Shown in pieces: positions 39,216 through 47,691 of a stretch of 64,000 nucleotides of DNA (positions within the stretch are counted from its first letter, which is position 1; the number at the start of each line of letters is the position of its first letter). The notes below the pieces were generated by a model. That model was not told the DNA's origin. It saw only the letters and a program-made list of their open reading frames with translations, and made no database searches. The stretch is from an uncultured Bacteroidia bacterium (GTDB lineage Bacteria; Bacteroidota; Bacteroidia; Bacteroidales; UBA932), in NCBI GenBank assembly GCA_902768665.1, contig CACXMA010000014.1, positions 103,265-167,264 on the forward strand, given 5' to 3'. Made by a program: the position numbers and the translations under genes.

Positions 39216-41564
39216 GTGAGAAGGTTTTTTCTTTATTTGTTTTTATCCCTTATCCTCGCCGGGTGCAGCGGGAACGGATCCGTATCCGAGCTCCACTTCT
39301 CCCCGGCGGGAGACGGGACTTTGCACCCGGATCCGGAATCCATGGATGCCTTCATCGGCCGTCTGACGCAAGCAACGCCGGAGGAGGCAGCTGTGCTGCT
39401 TGACCAGGGCTTCTCGCTGGCCGACAGCCTGTCCTGCGCGGACCCGCAGTCGATGGCGCTCTATTGGTTCGCCGACGAACTGGCCAGTCGCCTCGACGGT
39501 GTGGGTTCCCCGACCCGGGACGCCCGGCTTTTCAGCATGGCGCTGGACCGTCAGCAGCAGTGCGCCTCCCTCGAACCGGACGACTGGCGCAGGATAACGT
39601 TCTTCCGCGAACGCCTTGCCCTCAACTCTCCCGGTTTCGCCGTTTCCGATATTCCCCTGCTCGGTATGGCCGGGGATACGCTGTCCCTTCGCACCCTCTG
39701 CCGCGCCGCTTACGGGAAGACCCTGCTGTTCCTCTACGGAAGCGCCTGCAAGGCCTGCAGCGACATAGCCAATGAACTCAGCCACAGCTCAGCCCTTGCC
39801 AAACAGGTCGATGAAGGAAACATTGTCCCGATTACCCTCTACGTAGGAGATGACAAGACCGAGCAAGAGCGGATCGCCGCCACGCTTCCCGCATGGAAAC
39901 ACTACGCCGACGGCGGTGCCATCTCTTTCGGCGGTGCCTTCGATACCCGCGAGATTCCTTCCCTTTACCTCGTTTCGCAGAACGGCATCGTCCGCGTCCG
40001 GGGCGCCAGGAATGTATCGGACATTCTCTCCGCAGCGGCCGAAGACCGGACCTCCACGGCGCGGATTGCCCTGGAAGAGGGAGAAGAGATCTGGGGCGGC
40101 CGCGTGGCCGACGGCAAGAGCATGCCTTTCCCGGACGGTTTCTCCACGACCCTATATGAGAACAACGGCAACCAGGTCACGCCGCTCCTCCTTACCAGCA
40201 AGGGCCGTTATGTCTGGAGCGCCCAGCCGTTCACGTTCCGCAAGGAAGGGAACGTCCTCGTGCTGGATGACCTCAACGATGACTATGAGACAGCGGTCGT
40301 CGCCCGGAACCTTCCCGGCGCCTATCGTTTCGCCATGCGCGCATTTTTCCCGCCGACCGGCACGATTCCTCCCGAAGATTTCTTCCAGGTTCCGCAGTAC
40401 AACACCTGGATTGAACTCCAATACAACCAAAACCAAACCGATATCCTGAAGTACGCCGAGGGCATCCTGGCCCACGGCCTTCCGCCGGGCATCCTGATGA
40501 TCGACGACACCTGGATGGAAGTCTACGGCAAGTGGGAGTTCCATCCCGGCCGCTTCCCCAACCCCAAAGCGATGTGCGACAAGCTCCACGCGATGGGGTT
40601 CAAGATTATGCTCTGGGTAACGCCCTTCGTCAGCATGGACCAGTTTGGCCTGTGGTCGGAGATCAACAGTTTCAACGGCTTCCTCCACAAGCCCTCAGGC
40701 GAGGTCTATCCCGTGCCCTGGTGGAACGGCGTATCCGCCGAGCTCGACCTCACCAACCCCCAGTCCGTCGCCTGGCTGGACGGCCGGCTCCGTTACCTCT
40801 GCGACACCTATGGCGTCGACGGCTTCAAGTTCGACGCGGGGGACTTCAACCTCTTCCCTGCCGATGCCGTCACGGCGGAGCCTTCATCGCCATGGGAGCA
40901 GAGCGCGCTGTTCATGCAGTTCGCCGACCGGTACCCCTACAACGAGTTCCGCGCCAGCTGGAACGGAGGCGGCAAGCCGGTCGTGCAGCGCCTTCACGAC
41001 AAAGCCCATTCATGGGATGCGCTGGGAGCCCTTATTCCGGAGATGGTGGCCGCAAACCTGCTGGGCTACTGGTACTCCTGCCCGGATATGATTGGCGGCG
41101 GCTCCTTCGCTTCCTTCCTTCCGGATTCCCCGGCGCCGGACCAGGACCTCGTCGTCCGTTCGGCCCAGACGCATGCGCTCATGCCCATGATGCAGTTCTC
41201 GGTGGCCCCCTGGCGGATCCTGGACAAGGAACACCTGGACGCACTTCTGGAATCAGTCCGGATCCGGCAGAGCCAAATAGACTATATTATGAAGCTTGTT
41301 CAGCAGGCTTCAGAAACAGGCGAGCCCGTGGTTGCTCCCATGGAATACCGCTTCCCCAATAAAGGCTATGCAAGAATCACGGACCAGTTCATGCTGGGCC
41401 CGGACGTAATGGTTTCCCCCATGGTCTCGCCCGGACGCTCCCGCACGGTGGTTCTCCCGGAAGGCAAGTGGGAAAGCGACGACGGCCGCATCCTCCAGGG
41501 CCCCTGCACCATTACGGAAAACGTCCCGCTTGAGCGCCTTCCGTATTACCGGCTTGTAAAATGA
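39216..41564 (+). CDS. GH31 glycosidase fused to an N-terminal thioredoxin-like domain
   Basis: Starts at GTG 39216 (no ATG in frame), giving a lipoprotein signal VRRFFLYLFLSLILAGC (Cys17 or so). Residues about 30-280 resemble a DUF5106/TlpA thioredoxin-like module with a CxxC active site CKAC (Cys178/Cys181, LLFLYGSACKACSD). Residues about 290-782 are glycoside hydrolase family 31: HGLPPGILMIDDTWMEVYGK, FKIMLWVTPFVS, nucleophile Asp540 in DGFKFDAGDF, and acid/base region after QRLHDKAHSWDALGALIPEM, with a GH31 C-terminal beta domain. Likely an alpha-glucosidase-type enzyme anchored outside. The fusion is unusual. Confidence 0.88.
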   Translation: MRRFFLYLFLSLILAGCSGNGSVSELHFSPAGDGTLHPDPESMDAFIGRLTQATPEEAAVLLDQGFSLADSLSCADPQSMALYWFADELASRLDGVGSPTRDARLFSMALDRQQQCASLEPDDWRRITFFRERLALNSPGFAVSDIPLLGMAGDTLSLRTLCRAAYGKTLLFLYGSACKACSDIANELSHSSALAKQVDEGNIVPITLYVGDDKTEQERIAATLPAWKHYADGGAISFGGAFDTREIPSLYLVSQNGIVRVRGARNVSDILSAAAEDRTSTARIALEEGEEIWGGRVADGKSMPFPDGFSTTLYENNGNQVTPLLLTSKGRYVWSAQPFTFRKEGNVLVLDDLNDDYETAVVARNLPGAYRFAMRAFFPPTGTIPPEDFFQVPQYNTWIELQYNQNQTDILKYAEGILAHGLPPGILMIDDTWMEVYGKWEFHPGRFPNPKAMCDKLHAMGFKIMLWVTPFVSMDQFGLWSEINSFNGFLHKPSGEVYPVPWWNGVSAELDLTNPQSVAWLDGRLRYLCDTYGVDGFKFDAGDFNLFPADAVTAEPSSPWEQSALFMQFADRYPYNEFRASWNGGGKPVVQRLHDKAHSWDALGALIPEMVAANLLGYWYSCPDMIGGGSFASFLPDSPAPDQDLVVRSAQTHALMPMMQFSVAPWRILDKEHLDALLESVRIRQSQIDYIMKLVQQASETGEPVVAPMEYRFPNKGYARITDQFMLGPDVMVSPMVSPGRSRTVVLPEGKWESDDGRILQGPCTITENVPLERLPYYRLVK

Positions 41565-41594
41565 AATCATATATTAACACTAAATGACAATAAA

Positions 41595-41744
41595 ATGAAG
41601 AAAACAAAACTTTATCTGCCACCCAAATGCGAGGTGGTGAAAGTCAGGACGGAACAGCAGTTCCTGGCATCAACGGAAAAACAATATCAGGCGGGCCTTG
41701 GTATCTATGATATGGATTTTGACGGCTCGGAGTTGGACTGGTAA
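41595..41744 (+). CDS. 49-residue peptide with conserved-looking ends
   Basis: ATG 41595 to TAA 41744 encodes MKKTKLYLPPKCEVVKVRTE, QQFLASTEK and a C-terminal acidic stretch ending DFDGSELDW. Short proteins of this form (basic start, PxxEVV, leucine/alanine-rich 'LLxxS' centre, acidic tail ending in Trp) often precede fimbrillin-like and surface lipoprotein genes in Bacteroidales. There is no signal peptide. It sits 30 bases after the GH31 stop and 12 bases before the fimbrillin-like gene, so it is cotranscribed. Function unknown. Confidence 0.72.
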   Translation: MKKTKLYLPPKCEVVKVRTEQQFLASTEKQYQAGLGIYDMDFDGSELDW

Positions 41745-41756
41745 AAATGTGAAGCT

Positions 41757-43628
41757 ATGAAAAAGAAATCACTCTATCTTGCGATCGCGGCGCTTGCAAT
41801 CGCCGCATGTACGAAAGAAGCGGTCCAGGTCATTCCTCAGGACGAGGTCATTAACGGAAGAGAATTCACTCTTACTGCAACATTTGAGAGCACCAAGGCC
41901 ACTGTCGCCGATCCTTCCGATCCTACAGTGCCGGAAAGCCTTGCTACAACATGGGATGCAGGTGACCAGATTGCAGTTTTTTCAAAAAATGGTGATATCA
42001 TCACCCTTACCACAACAGGCTCCGGCGCTACGGCAACCTTTAAGGGAACCATCCCTGCAGGTGACGAAATCGAAGATGGCGCCGTAGCATATTATCCTGC
42101 TTCAATCGCAGTAGCCGGGAATTCATCACAGGTTACTCTTCCTACAAGCTATGCCTCTACAGCTACCGCCAAGAAGGGTATTGCCCTCAGAGGAGAAGTC
42201 AAAGCCGATGGTTCATCAGTTACCTTCAGCCATCTCGGTGCTGTTCTGGCATTTCAGGTAAAAGAAATCCCTATCGCAGCAACTATTGCTACATTCACCG
42301 CCAAAGGATGCGCCGGTACATATTCGGTATCCGGAGGAAGAATTGTGAATGGCACGGCCGATGCGAGCGTCGAAATCACATTGAGCGACGTGACCAAGTC
42401 CAGCGCCTTGATTGCGATTCCTATTCCTACAGGCACATATGACGGTTTCTCCCTTGCATTCAATGACGGTTCTTCCGTTGCAAAGGCAACGACAAAATCC
42501 GTCACATTCGCCCCTGCCGAATACAAGATGATGAAATCATTCACAGTTAGCGGCGCAGAGCACTCATATCTTGGACTGGTTGGTGAATTCCAGGGCTGGG
42601 ATCCCGCAACAAGGGTTAAGCTTACTGCCGTCCCTGGTTATGCAGACTGGTGGGTTGCAAAGGGTATTTCCGTTACCGGCGGTACCGGAACAGACAACGG
42701 TTTCCAGTTCTGTGAAGGAGATAGCTGGAGCGACAACCACTATGGTACAAGCGCTAGCGGTGGACAGTCCTTGTATACATTCATTTCTACAGGAACTGCA
42801 GGCAATGTACAGATGACAGATACCGGAACTTATGATATCTACCTGAACCCCACGAGCGGCAAGATTCTTGTCATGGCGGCAGGCGCCCCCATCGTAAAGA
42901 CAATTTATGTGTTACCCGAGTATGTCCCAGGAACCGATCTTGGCACAGATCCCTGTCTTCATGTATGGGGTGCAAATGGTCAGGGGAATGTAACTGATTG
43001 GGATAGTGATGTATTCATTCACCAGAATGGGACTACTACTATTAGCGGAATCACTTTCCGTGATTTCCCGGTCTCCATTCTTAATGGTGTTACAAACTCA
43101 AATTTCCTCAATTTCTGGAAGGGAGGTAATTATAGGCTTCAGTATTATCTGACACCTAAAGGAACCCGGTTCTTCGAACTTAGAGAAGATAAGACGAGTA
43201 TGGGTACGCATAATATGCCCATGGATGTTCAGCAATCCAGCGTATTTGTCAGGGCTGGCAAGTATGCAAACGAAATTGAATCGTTTGCATCGGCTGACAT
43301 TATTACAAGCATTATCCATATTACCGGAACGATGAATAGCTGGCCGGGCAGTGCAATGGGTATAAGAGGCAAATGGGTTAATAATGGAATTCTTTGGGAG
43401 AATGTCGCTTTCGCTGCAGGAGTTAATAAGTGGAAATTCCGTGAATATCCAGACTGGGATCATCAGAATATCTGTGTTTCGAACAATGAAGTTGTCACAG
43501 TCGGTGAAGAGCTTCAGTTGATGCTCGGTGGCGCGCAGAACATCAGTTGCACAGTTACAGATGCAGGGAATTACAATATCTTCCTAGATATGACAACCCT
43601 GAAGCTACTGGTTACAAAGGCAGATTAA
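41757..43628 (+). CDS. Fimbrillin-like lipoprotein with SusE/F-like C-terminal modules
   Basis: A 623-residue lipoprotein (lipobox AIAAC, Cys18). The N-terminal half (about 30-265) has the fimbrillin-family form (FTLTATFESTKA, WDAGDQIAVF, AYYPASI, SFSHLGAVLAFQV-type core, PAEYKMMKSFTV). The second half holds SusE/F-like beta modules: YLGLVGEFQGWDPATRVKL ending TYDIYLNPTSGKILVM, and a last module ending NYNIFLDMTTLKLLVT. It is probably a surface glycan-binding or adhesive protein. Base use is clearly more AT-rich than the upstream GH31. Confidence 0.75.
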   Translation: MKKKSLYLAIAALAIAACTKEAVQVIPQDEVINGREFTLTATFESTKATVADPSDPTVPESLATTWDAGDQIAVFSKNGDIITLTTTGSGATATFKGTIPAGDEIEDGAVAYYPASIAVAGNSSQVTLPTSYASTATAKKGIALRGEVKADGSSVTFSHLGAVLAFQVKEIPIAATIATFTAKGCAGTYSVSGGRIVNGTADASVEITLSDVTKSSALIAIPIPTGTYDGFSLAFNDGSSVAKATTKSVTFAPAEYKMMKSFTVSGAEHSYLGLVGEFQGWDPATRVKLTAVPGYADWWVAKGISVTGGTGTDNGFQFCEGDSWSDNHYGTSASGGQSLYTFISTGTAGNVQMTDTGTYDIYLNPTSGKILVMAAGAPIVKTIYVLPEYVPGTDLGTDPCLHVWGANGQGNVTDWDSDVFIHQNGTTTISGITFRDFPVSILNGVTNSNFLNFWKGGNYRLQYYLTPKGTRFFELREDKTSMGTHNMPMDVQQSSVFVRAGKYANEIESFASADIITSIIHITGTMNSWPGSAMGIRGKWVNNGILWENVAFAAGVNKWKFREYPDWDHQNICVSNNEVVTVGEELQLMLGGAQNISCTVTDAGNYNIFLDMTTLKLLVTKAD

Positions 43629-43643
43629 TATATCATCAATCAG

Positions 43644-44921
43644 ATGATGAAGAAATTGTTTTATATCATTACGGCGCTGGTGCTGGCTACGGCCCTTGCT
43701 TTCGTGTCCTGCAAGAAGGTTGAGAATGAAAAGGAAAAAGAAGAGCAGCAGGACCCTCAGGGGCCGGAGGAGCCCGAAGTGGATCCTACGGTGGGCAGCG
43801 GATTACGCGTGGTGGGCGGTTTCAACGAGTGGAATCCCACGGGAGGGTGCATTGCCCTGTCTCAGGTTGAGGGGCATGAAGGCTGGTATAAGGCCGGCGG
43901 AGTTACGATTGGAACCGAAAGGGGAGAAGGCGTAAAGATACTCACTGCCGATACAGAAGGCGACAACTGGTATGGCAACGTGGGAAGCAAGGATGACGCG
44001 AAGCAGGAGAGCAATCTCCTGCTCCCCGTCGCCGAGCCGGGTGTTGACAATCCTTTCTACGTGAAGACGGCAGGCTCCTACGATGTTTATTACTGCCCCA
44101 GAAGGGAGGACGGACTCCAGCTTGTTATTGCTCCCGCCGGAACGCCTATGGTGAAGAACATCCACGTGATCCTTGAATATCTGGACAACGCAAAATGCGA
44201 TCCTTCGGAGATTTCTGTATGGATATGGGGGAATGCCGGTCAGGGAACGGCCTGGTCCGATGCAGACGGCGTCTATTATGATAATCCGCCGCTTCCGACT
44301 GCGACAAAGACCGTCGGGACGGTTACTTATCAGACCATCGAATTTCCGCTGTGGGAAGCTGGCTGCGCCAATCTCTGGAAAGGCGGAGAGTTTACGATGC
44401 GTGACAGGAGAAAGCATGATGACCGCTGGTGGGAAAAGATCAGCGGAGATGACCATACGATATCGATCGGCTCTTCCGACGATTATTATTTCCACATCGG
44501 CCGCGGCCAATTCAAGCAAGTCGCCGATCCGACCGAAGCCCTGACCAGTTTCATCACCGCCGTGGGCTTCTTCAACGATGAGAATCCGCAGGGAGTCAAG
44601 GGTACCGTTGAAGGCAACTATGTCGTATTCCGGAATCTCCATAGCGTCAGCGGCAAACAGCTGTTCGTCATCCAGGACAAGCCCGGTCTGGCCGGCCAGG
44701 TCCTGGGCTATTCCGACGACTCCGGAAGCGCCAGCATCGGTGCGGTGTACGCCAAACCCTATTGCCGTTGGCAGAATGACAATGGTAAAGAGTGGAAAGA
44801 CGGCAATGCCATCTATGTGTCCGATCTGGACACAACAGGCGCCACGAATTACGACATTTATGTCGATCCCTCCACGAATCACACTTTCGTGATGCCGGCC
44901 GGCGAAACGCCCGCCGAGTAA
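43644..44921 (+). CDS. SusE/F-like surface lipoprotein
   Basis: A 425-residue lipoprotein (FVSC, Cys23; a Met at position 2 is an alternative start). After a Glu/Pro-rich linker, SGLRVVGGFNEWNPTGG opens a SusE/F-like module ending YDVYYCPRREDGLQLVI. A middle module (VKNIHVILEYLDNAKC, WIWGNAGQGTAW, ANLWKGGEFTMRD) parallels the middle of the preceding fimbrillin-like protein. The last module ends NYDIYVDPSTNHTFVM. It probably binds glycan at the surface. Same operon as the GH31, 15 bases after the previous gene, followed by a terminator. Confidence 0.75.
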   Translation: MMKKLFYIITALVLATALAFVSCKKVENEKEKEEQQDPQGPEEPEVDPTVGSGLRVVGGFNEWNPTGGCIALSQVEGHEGWYKAGGVTIGTERGEGVKILTADTEGDNWYGNVGSKDDAKQESNLLLPVAEPGVDNPFYVKTAGSYDVYYCPRREDGLQLVIAPAGTPMVKNIHVILEYLDNAKCDPSEISVWIWGNAGQGTAWSDADGVYYDNPPLPTATKTVGTVTYQTIEFPLWEAGCANLWKGGEFTMRDRRKHDDRWWEKISGDDHTISIGSSDDYYFHIGRGQFKQVADPTEALTSFITAVGFFNDENPQGVKGTVEGNYVVFRNLHSVSGKQLFVIQDKPGLAGQVLGYSDDSGSASIGAVYAKPYCRWQNDNGKEWKDGNAIYVSDLDTTGATNYDIYVDPSTNHTFVMPAGETPAE

Positions 44922-44939
44922 TCCGAAGCACGGATAAGA

Positions 44940-44968
44940 CAAGGCCGGAGGCGAAAGCTTCCGGCCTT
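44940..44968 (+). terminator. Terminator of the GH31 operon
   Basis: Stem aaggccgga/tccggcctt with inner gc pairs around gaaa, followed by tattgtgtt. It lies 19 bases after the stop of the last lipoprotein gene and next to the convergent hydrolase stop. Confidence 0.7.
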
Positions 44969-44975
44969 TATTGTG

Positions 44976-45833
44976 TTACCGCGAGGCGCGGGCGATGAAG
45001 TCGGCGGCGAGGCGGGCAGGGGTGGCGAGGTCTTCGGGGAAACAGTGGGTCAAGCCCGGGAGTTCGATGTATTCAGCCTGGGGAAGGCAATCCCGGTAGC
45101 GCTCGACGACGCGCATCAGGACAGGGTTGTCGTTCATGGCCTGCAGGACCAGGACGGGACCGGTGTAGCGGGCGGTTTGTTCGAAAGGATGGCACGCCAG
45201 TGCGGATTCCAGATAGGCCTTGCCGAGATAGCGACCGCCCCAGAAGGCCAGCGAGTCGGGGAATCCGCCGCTGAGGTCGAATCCGAACAGGTCCCCGCTT
45301 TCGACCATGGCAGGGATGCACGCCGCCGGAGCCATCAGCACGGCGCTGCGGATCTTACCGCTGCCGAGTTCCCCGGCCAGCAAGCCCGCTTCCAGTCCGC
45401 CCTGGGAGTGTCCTGCCACGGAAATCCGCGTGGTATCGACCCAGGAAAGGGATTCGACATAATGGAAAATCGCCCGGGCGTCTTCCATTTCATTGGCCAG
45501 GGTCATTCCCGAGAAACAGCCGTCCGATTCGCCATGCCCGTTGAAATCGAAACGGACGGTGGCGATCCCCCTTGCCAGGAGGGAATCGTTCAGGGCCATC
45601 AGATGGTCCTCCGTTCGATATCCAGTCAGTCCATGGAAAATGATGGCGACAGGCTTGCGCCCCTCCCCTTCCGGAACCTGGACGGTTCCGGCCAGCCGGC
45701 CGCGGGATCCATGGATATGGACCTCGCCGCCGACCGGCCCGGCATGGCTACAGGAAACCAAAGCCACCAGACCGGACACTAACCCAATAAAACCCCTTCT
45801 CCGAAGAAGAACACTATGATGGTCTGGTGGCAA
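44976..45833 (-). CDS. Alpha/beta hydrolase (esterase-like), last gene of the HexNAc PUL operon
   Basis: The frame opens at TTG 45833 with no ATG; the signal-like GFIGLVSGLVALVSC (lipobox, Cys28 from the TTG) argues for a start near there. The alpha/beta-hydrolase fold is clear: AIIFHGLTGYRTEDH, VRFDFNGHGESDG, nucleophile Ser in ISVAGHSQGGLEAG, Asp in LVLQAMNDNPVLM, His in LPGLTHCFPED. It probably removes ester groups from glycans or small molecules; substrate unknown. It follows SusD by 9 bases. A TACCTTTG (45838-45831) overlaps the start and could be an internal promoter. Confidence 0.85.
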   Translation of the reverse strand: MPPDHHSVLLRRRGFIGLVSGLVALVSCSHAGPVGGEVHIHGSRGRLAGTVQVPEGEGRKPVAIIFHGLTGYRTEDHLMALNDSLLARGIATVRFDFNGHGESDGCFSGMTLANEMEDARAIFHYVESLSWVDTTRISVAGHSQGGLEAGLLAGELGSGKIRSAVLMAPAACIPAMVESGDLFGFDLSGGFPDSLAFWGGRYLGKAYLESALACHPFEQTARYTGPVLVLQAMNDNPVLMRVVERYRDCLPQAEYIELPGLTHCFPEDLATPARLAADFIARASR

Positions 45834-45842
45834 AGGTAACCT

Positions 45843-47684
45843 TTATTTCCGTTTGATATCTTTCCAGCCCGGATTCTGCAGCAGGGCCTGGTTGAGGCGG
45901 AGCTCGGATGTCGGGATGGGATAGAGATAGTCACGCTCCTCGTTGAAACCGTTGAAGCGGATGCTGTTGTAAGGATTGACATAGCCGGAAGTGCCGTCCG
46001 TCAGGAACAGCGGCGCCTCGCCGACATGGAATACAGGAACACCGGCGGGACCGTTGTTCTTGTCGGCCGCATCCTTGTAGATGTAGATGTCATCATGGGG
46101 GTTCCCATCCATCCCGGTCACATGGTCGAAATCATAGGAACCAAGACCCGGGAAATACATTCCATAGAGCTTCTGGTCGACACAGCGGCCCTGTTTCCAG
46201 CGCATCAGGTCGTACCAGCGGAAGTCGCCCTCCATGGCCAGCTCGACCATGCGCTCGCGGCGGATTTCCAGGATGACGCCCTTGTCGGGACCGGTGACGT
46301 TGTCATACCCATAGGCGGAAGAGCCCATGTAGTTGTCGTCCGGGTTCGCGTTGGCATCCGCCAGGGACAGGGCGGGCATGCCGGCACGGTCCCGCAGCGG
46401 CTTGATGGACTTGTCGAGGTCGGCCTGCGAGATATGGACGTCGGAACGCTCGGCCATGGCCTCGGCATAGTTCAGATACACCTCGGCAGCACGGTAAATG
46501 GGCATATCGTTGTCCTGCGGGCCCCAGCCCCAGGAGGGATAATCCTTCCAGGACAAAGCATATTTCACGGGCTGGTAACCGGTGAATCCATGATTGAAGT
46601 CCGCACAGAGCAGGGAATCCACGCCTTCGCGCTTGTAGCCGGGCACGCGGATGATCTGGCCGAGACGGGGATCGCGGCCGGTGGTCTCATCGTAGTACTC
46701 CATCGTCTCCCAGCCGGCCCGGTCTGTAAAGCGAGAACCGTCGGCCATCAGGAAAGCGTCCACGAACTTCTTGCTGAAGGAGTTGGACGAAGCCGTACCG
46801 AAGGTGTCATACGTCGCGAAATGGGATACCTGCAGGGTGATGGAATAGCTCTTGGCCAGGATCACCTCCGTCTCGTTCGACGTCGGCTGATTGAAGACAT
46901 GGGTGTAGTCAATCTCCGGATGACCGGTGGTGTAGATCGAATAGGGGGCGTTGTCAATGAAGTCAGACGACACGTCAGCAGCCAGCTTGAGGTAGTAGTC
47001 GGCGTCATGCCCGTAGACCTCGCCGGAAGAGGGGCTGGTGTTGCCGTGATACTTTCTCCAGGTGCCCTCAAACAGGCAGAAACGGGACTTGAAGGCCATG
47101 GCAGTCCATTTGGTCACATGGTAAAGGTCCTTTCCGGAAGGAAGGTTCGCGATGGCGAAATCGACGTCTTCCAGCATCTTTCCCATGATATAGTCGCGGC
47201 TGTCGCGCGCCTTGTACAGTTCGTTGTATTCGGATACGCCGAGCTCATGGTCATAGAACGGGACATCACCGAAATCACGGACCTTGTAGTAATAGAAATA
47301 GGCCCTGAAAAAGCGTCCGTACGCCTCATAGAGCGTGCGCGTCGCCTCATCCGGGCAATTGCCGAGATGGTCGAGGAGCGCATTGATCCGGGCGAGGTTG
47401 TTCCATTCCCAACCGCCGCCGGAAGACGGCGTCGTACGAAGGGCACCTCCACGCATGAGCGTACTCGGGCTTTTGGCCAGCAGCAGGTCGTTGGTCGCCG
47501 AGCAGAACGGACCGAAGAACGTGATCTGGTAGAGGTAGTTGGTATACGCCTCCATCTGTGAGGCATCCTTGAAATAGGTGCTTTCCGATTCCTTGTCCAG
47601 CGGAGACTGGTCAAGTCCTTCCAATTTGGCGACACAGGAGGCCGTCAAGACCGAAACGAGAGCGATTATTGCGATTCTTTTCAT
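45843..47684 (-). CDS. SusD/RagB surface glycan-binding lipoprotein (second pair)
   Basis: A 613-residue lipoprotein (LTASC, Cys17, then VAKLEGLDQSPLDKESESTY). The SusD hallmarks are present: LYEAYGRFFRAYFYYYKVRD, ILEIRRERMVELAMEGDFRW, and YLYPIPTSELRLNQALLQNP. It shares its layout with the SusD at 34269 (for example FLMADGSR and YLNYAEAMAERSDV) but differs widely in the binding regions. It partners the SusC encoded 7 bases upstream. Confidence 0.97.
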   Translation of the reverse strand: MKRIAIIALVSVLTASCVAKLEGLDQSPLDKESESTYFKDASQMEAYTNYLYQITFFGPFCSATNDLLLAKSPSTLMRGGALRTTPSSGGGWEWNNLARINALLDHLGNCPDEATRTLYEAYGRFFRAYFYYYKVRDFGDVPFYDHELGVSEYNELYKARDSRDYIMGKMLEDVDFAIANLPSGKDLYHVTKWTAMAFKSRFCLFEGTWRKYHGNTSPSSGEVYGHDADYYLKLAADVSSDFIDNAPYSIYTTGHPEIDYTHVFNQPTSNETEVILAKSYSITLQVSHFATYDTFGTASSNSFSKKFVDAFLMADGSRFTDRAGWETMEYYDETTGRDPRLGQIIRVPGYKREGVDSLLCADFNHGFTGYQPVKYALSWKDYPSWGWGPQDNDMPIYRAAEVYLNYAEAMAERSDVHISQADLDKSIKPLRDRAGMPALSLADANANPDDNYMGSSAYGYDNVTGPDKGVILEIRRERMVELAMEGDFRWYDLMRWKQGRCVDQKLYGMYFPGLGSYDFDHVTGMDGNPHDDIYIYKDAADKNNGPAGVPVFHVGEAPLFLTDGTSGYVNPYNSIRFNGFNEERDYLYPIPTSELRLNQALLQNPGWKDIKRK

Positions 47685-47691
47685 AGCTCAA

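Noticed and set aside
45831-45838. TACCTTTG as the main promoter of the alpha/beta hydrolase
   Set aside because: The gene follows SusD by 9 bases in an eight-gene operon and the box overlaps the likely start, so it is at most an internal promoter.
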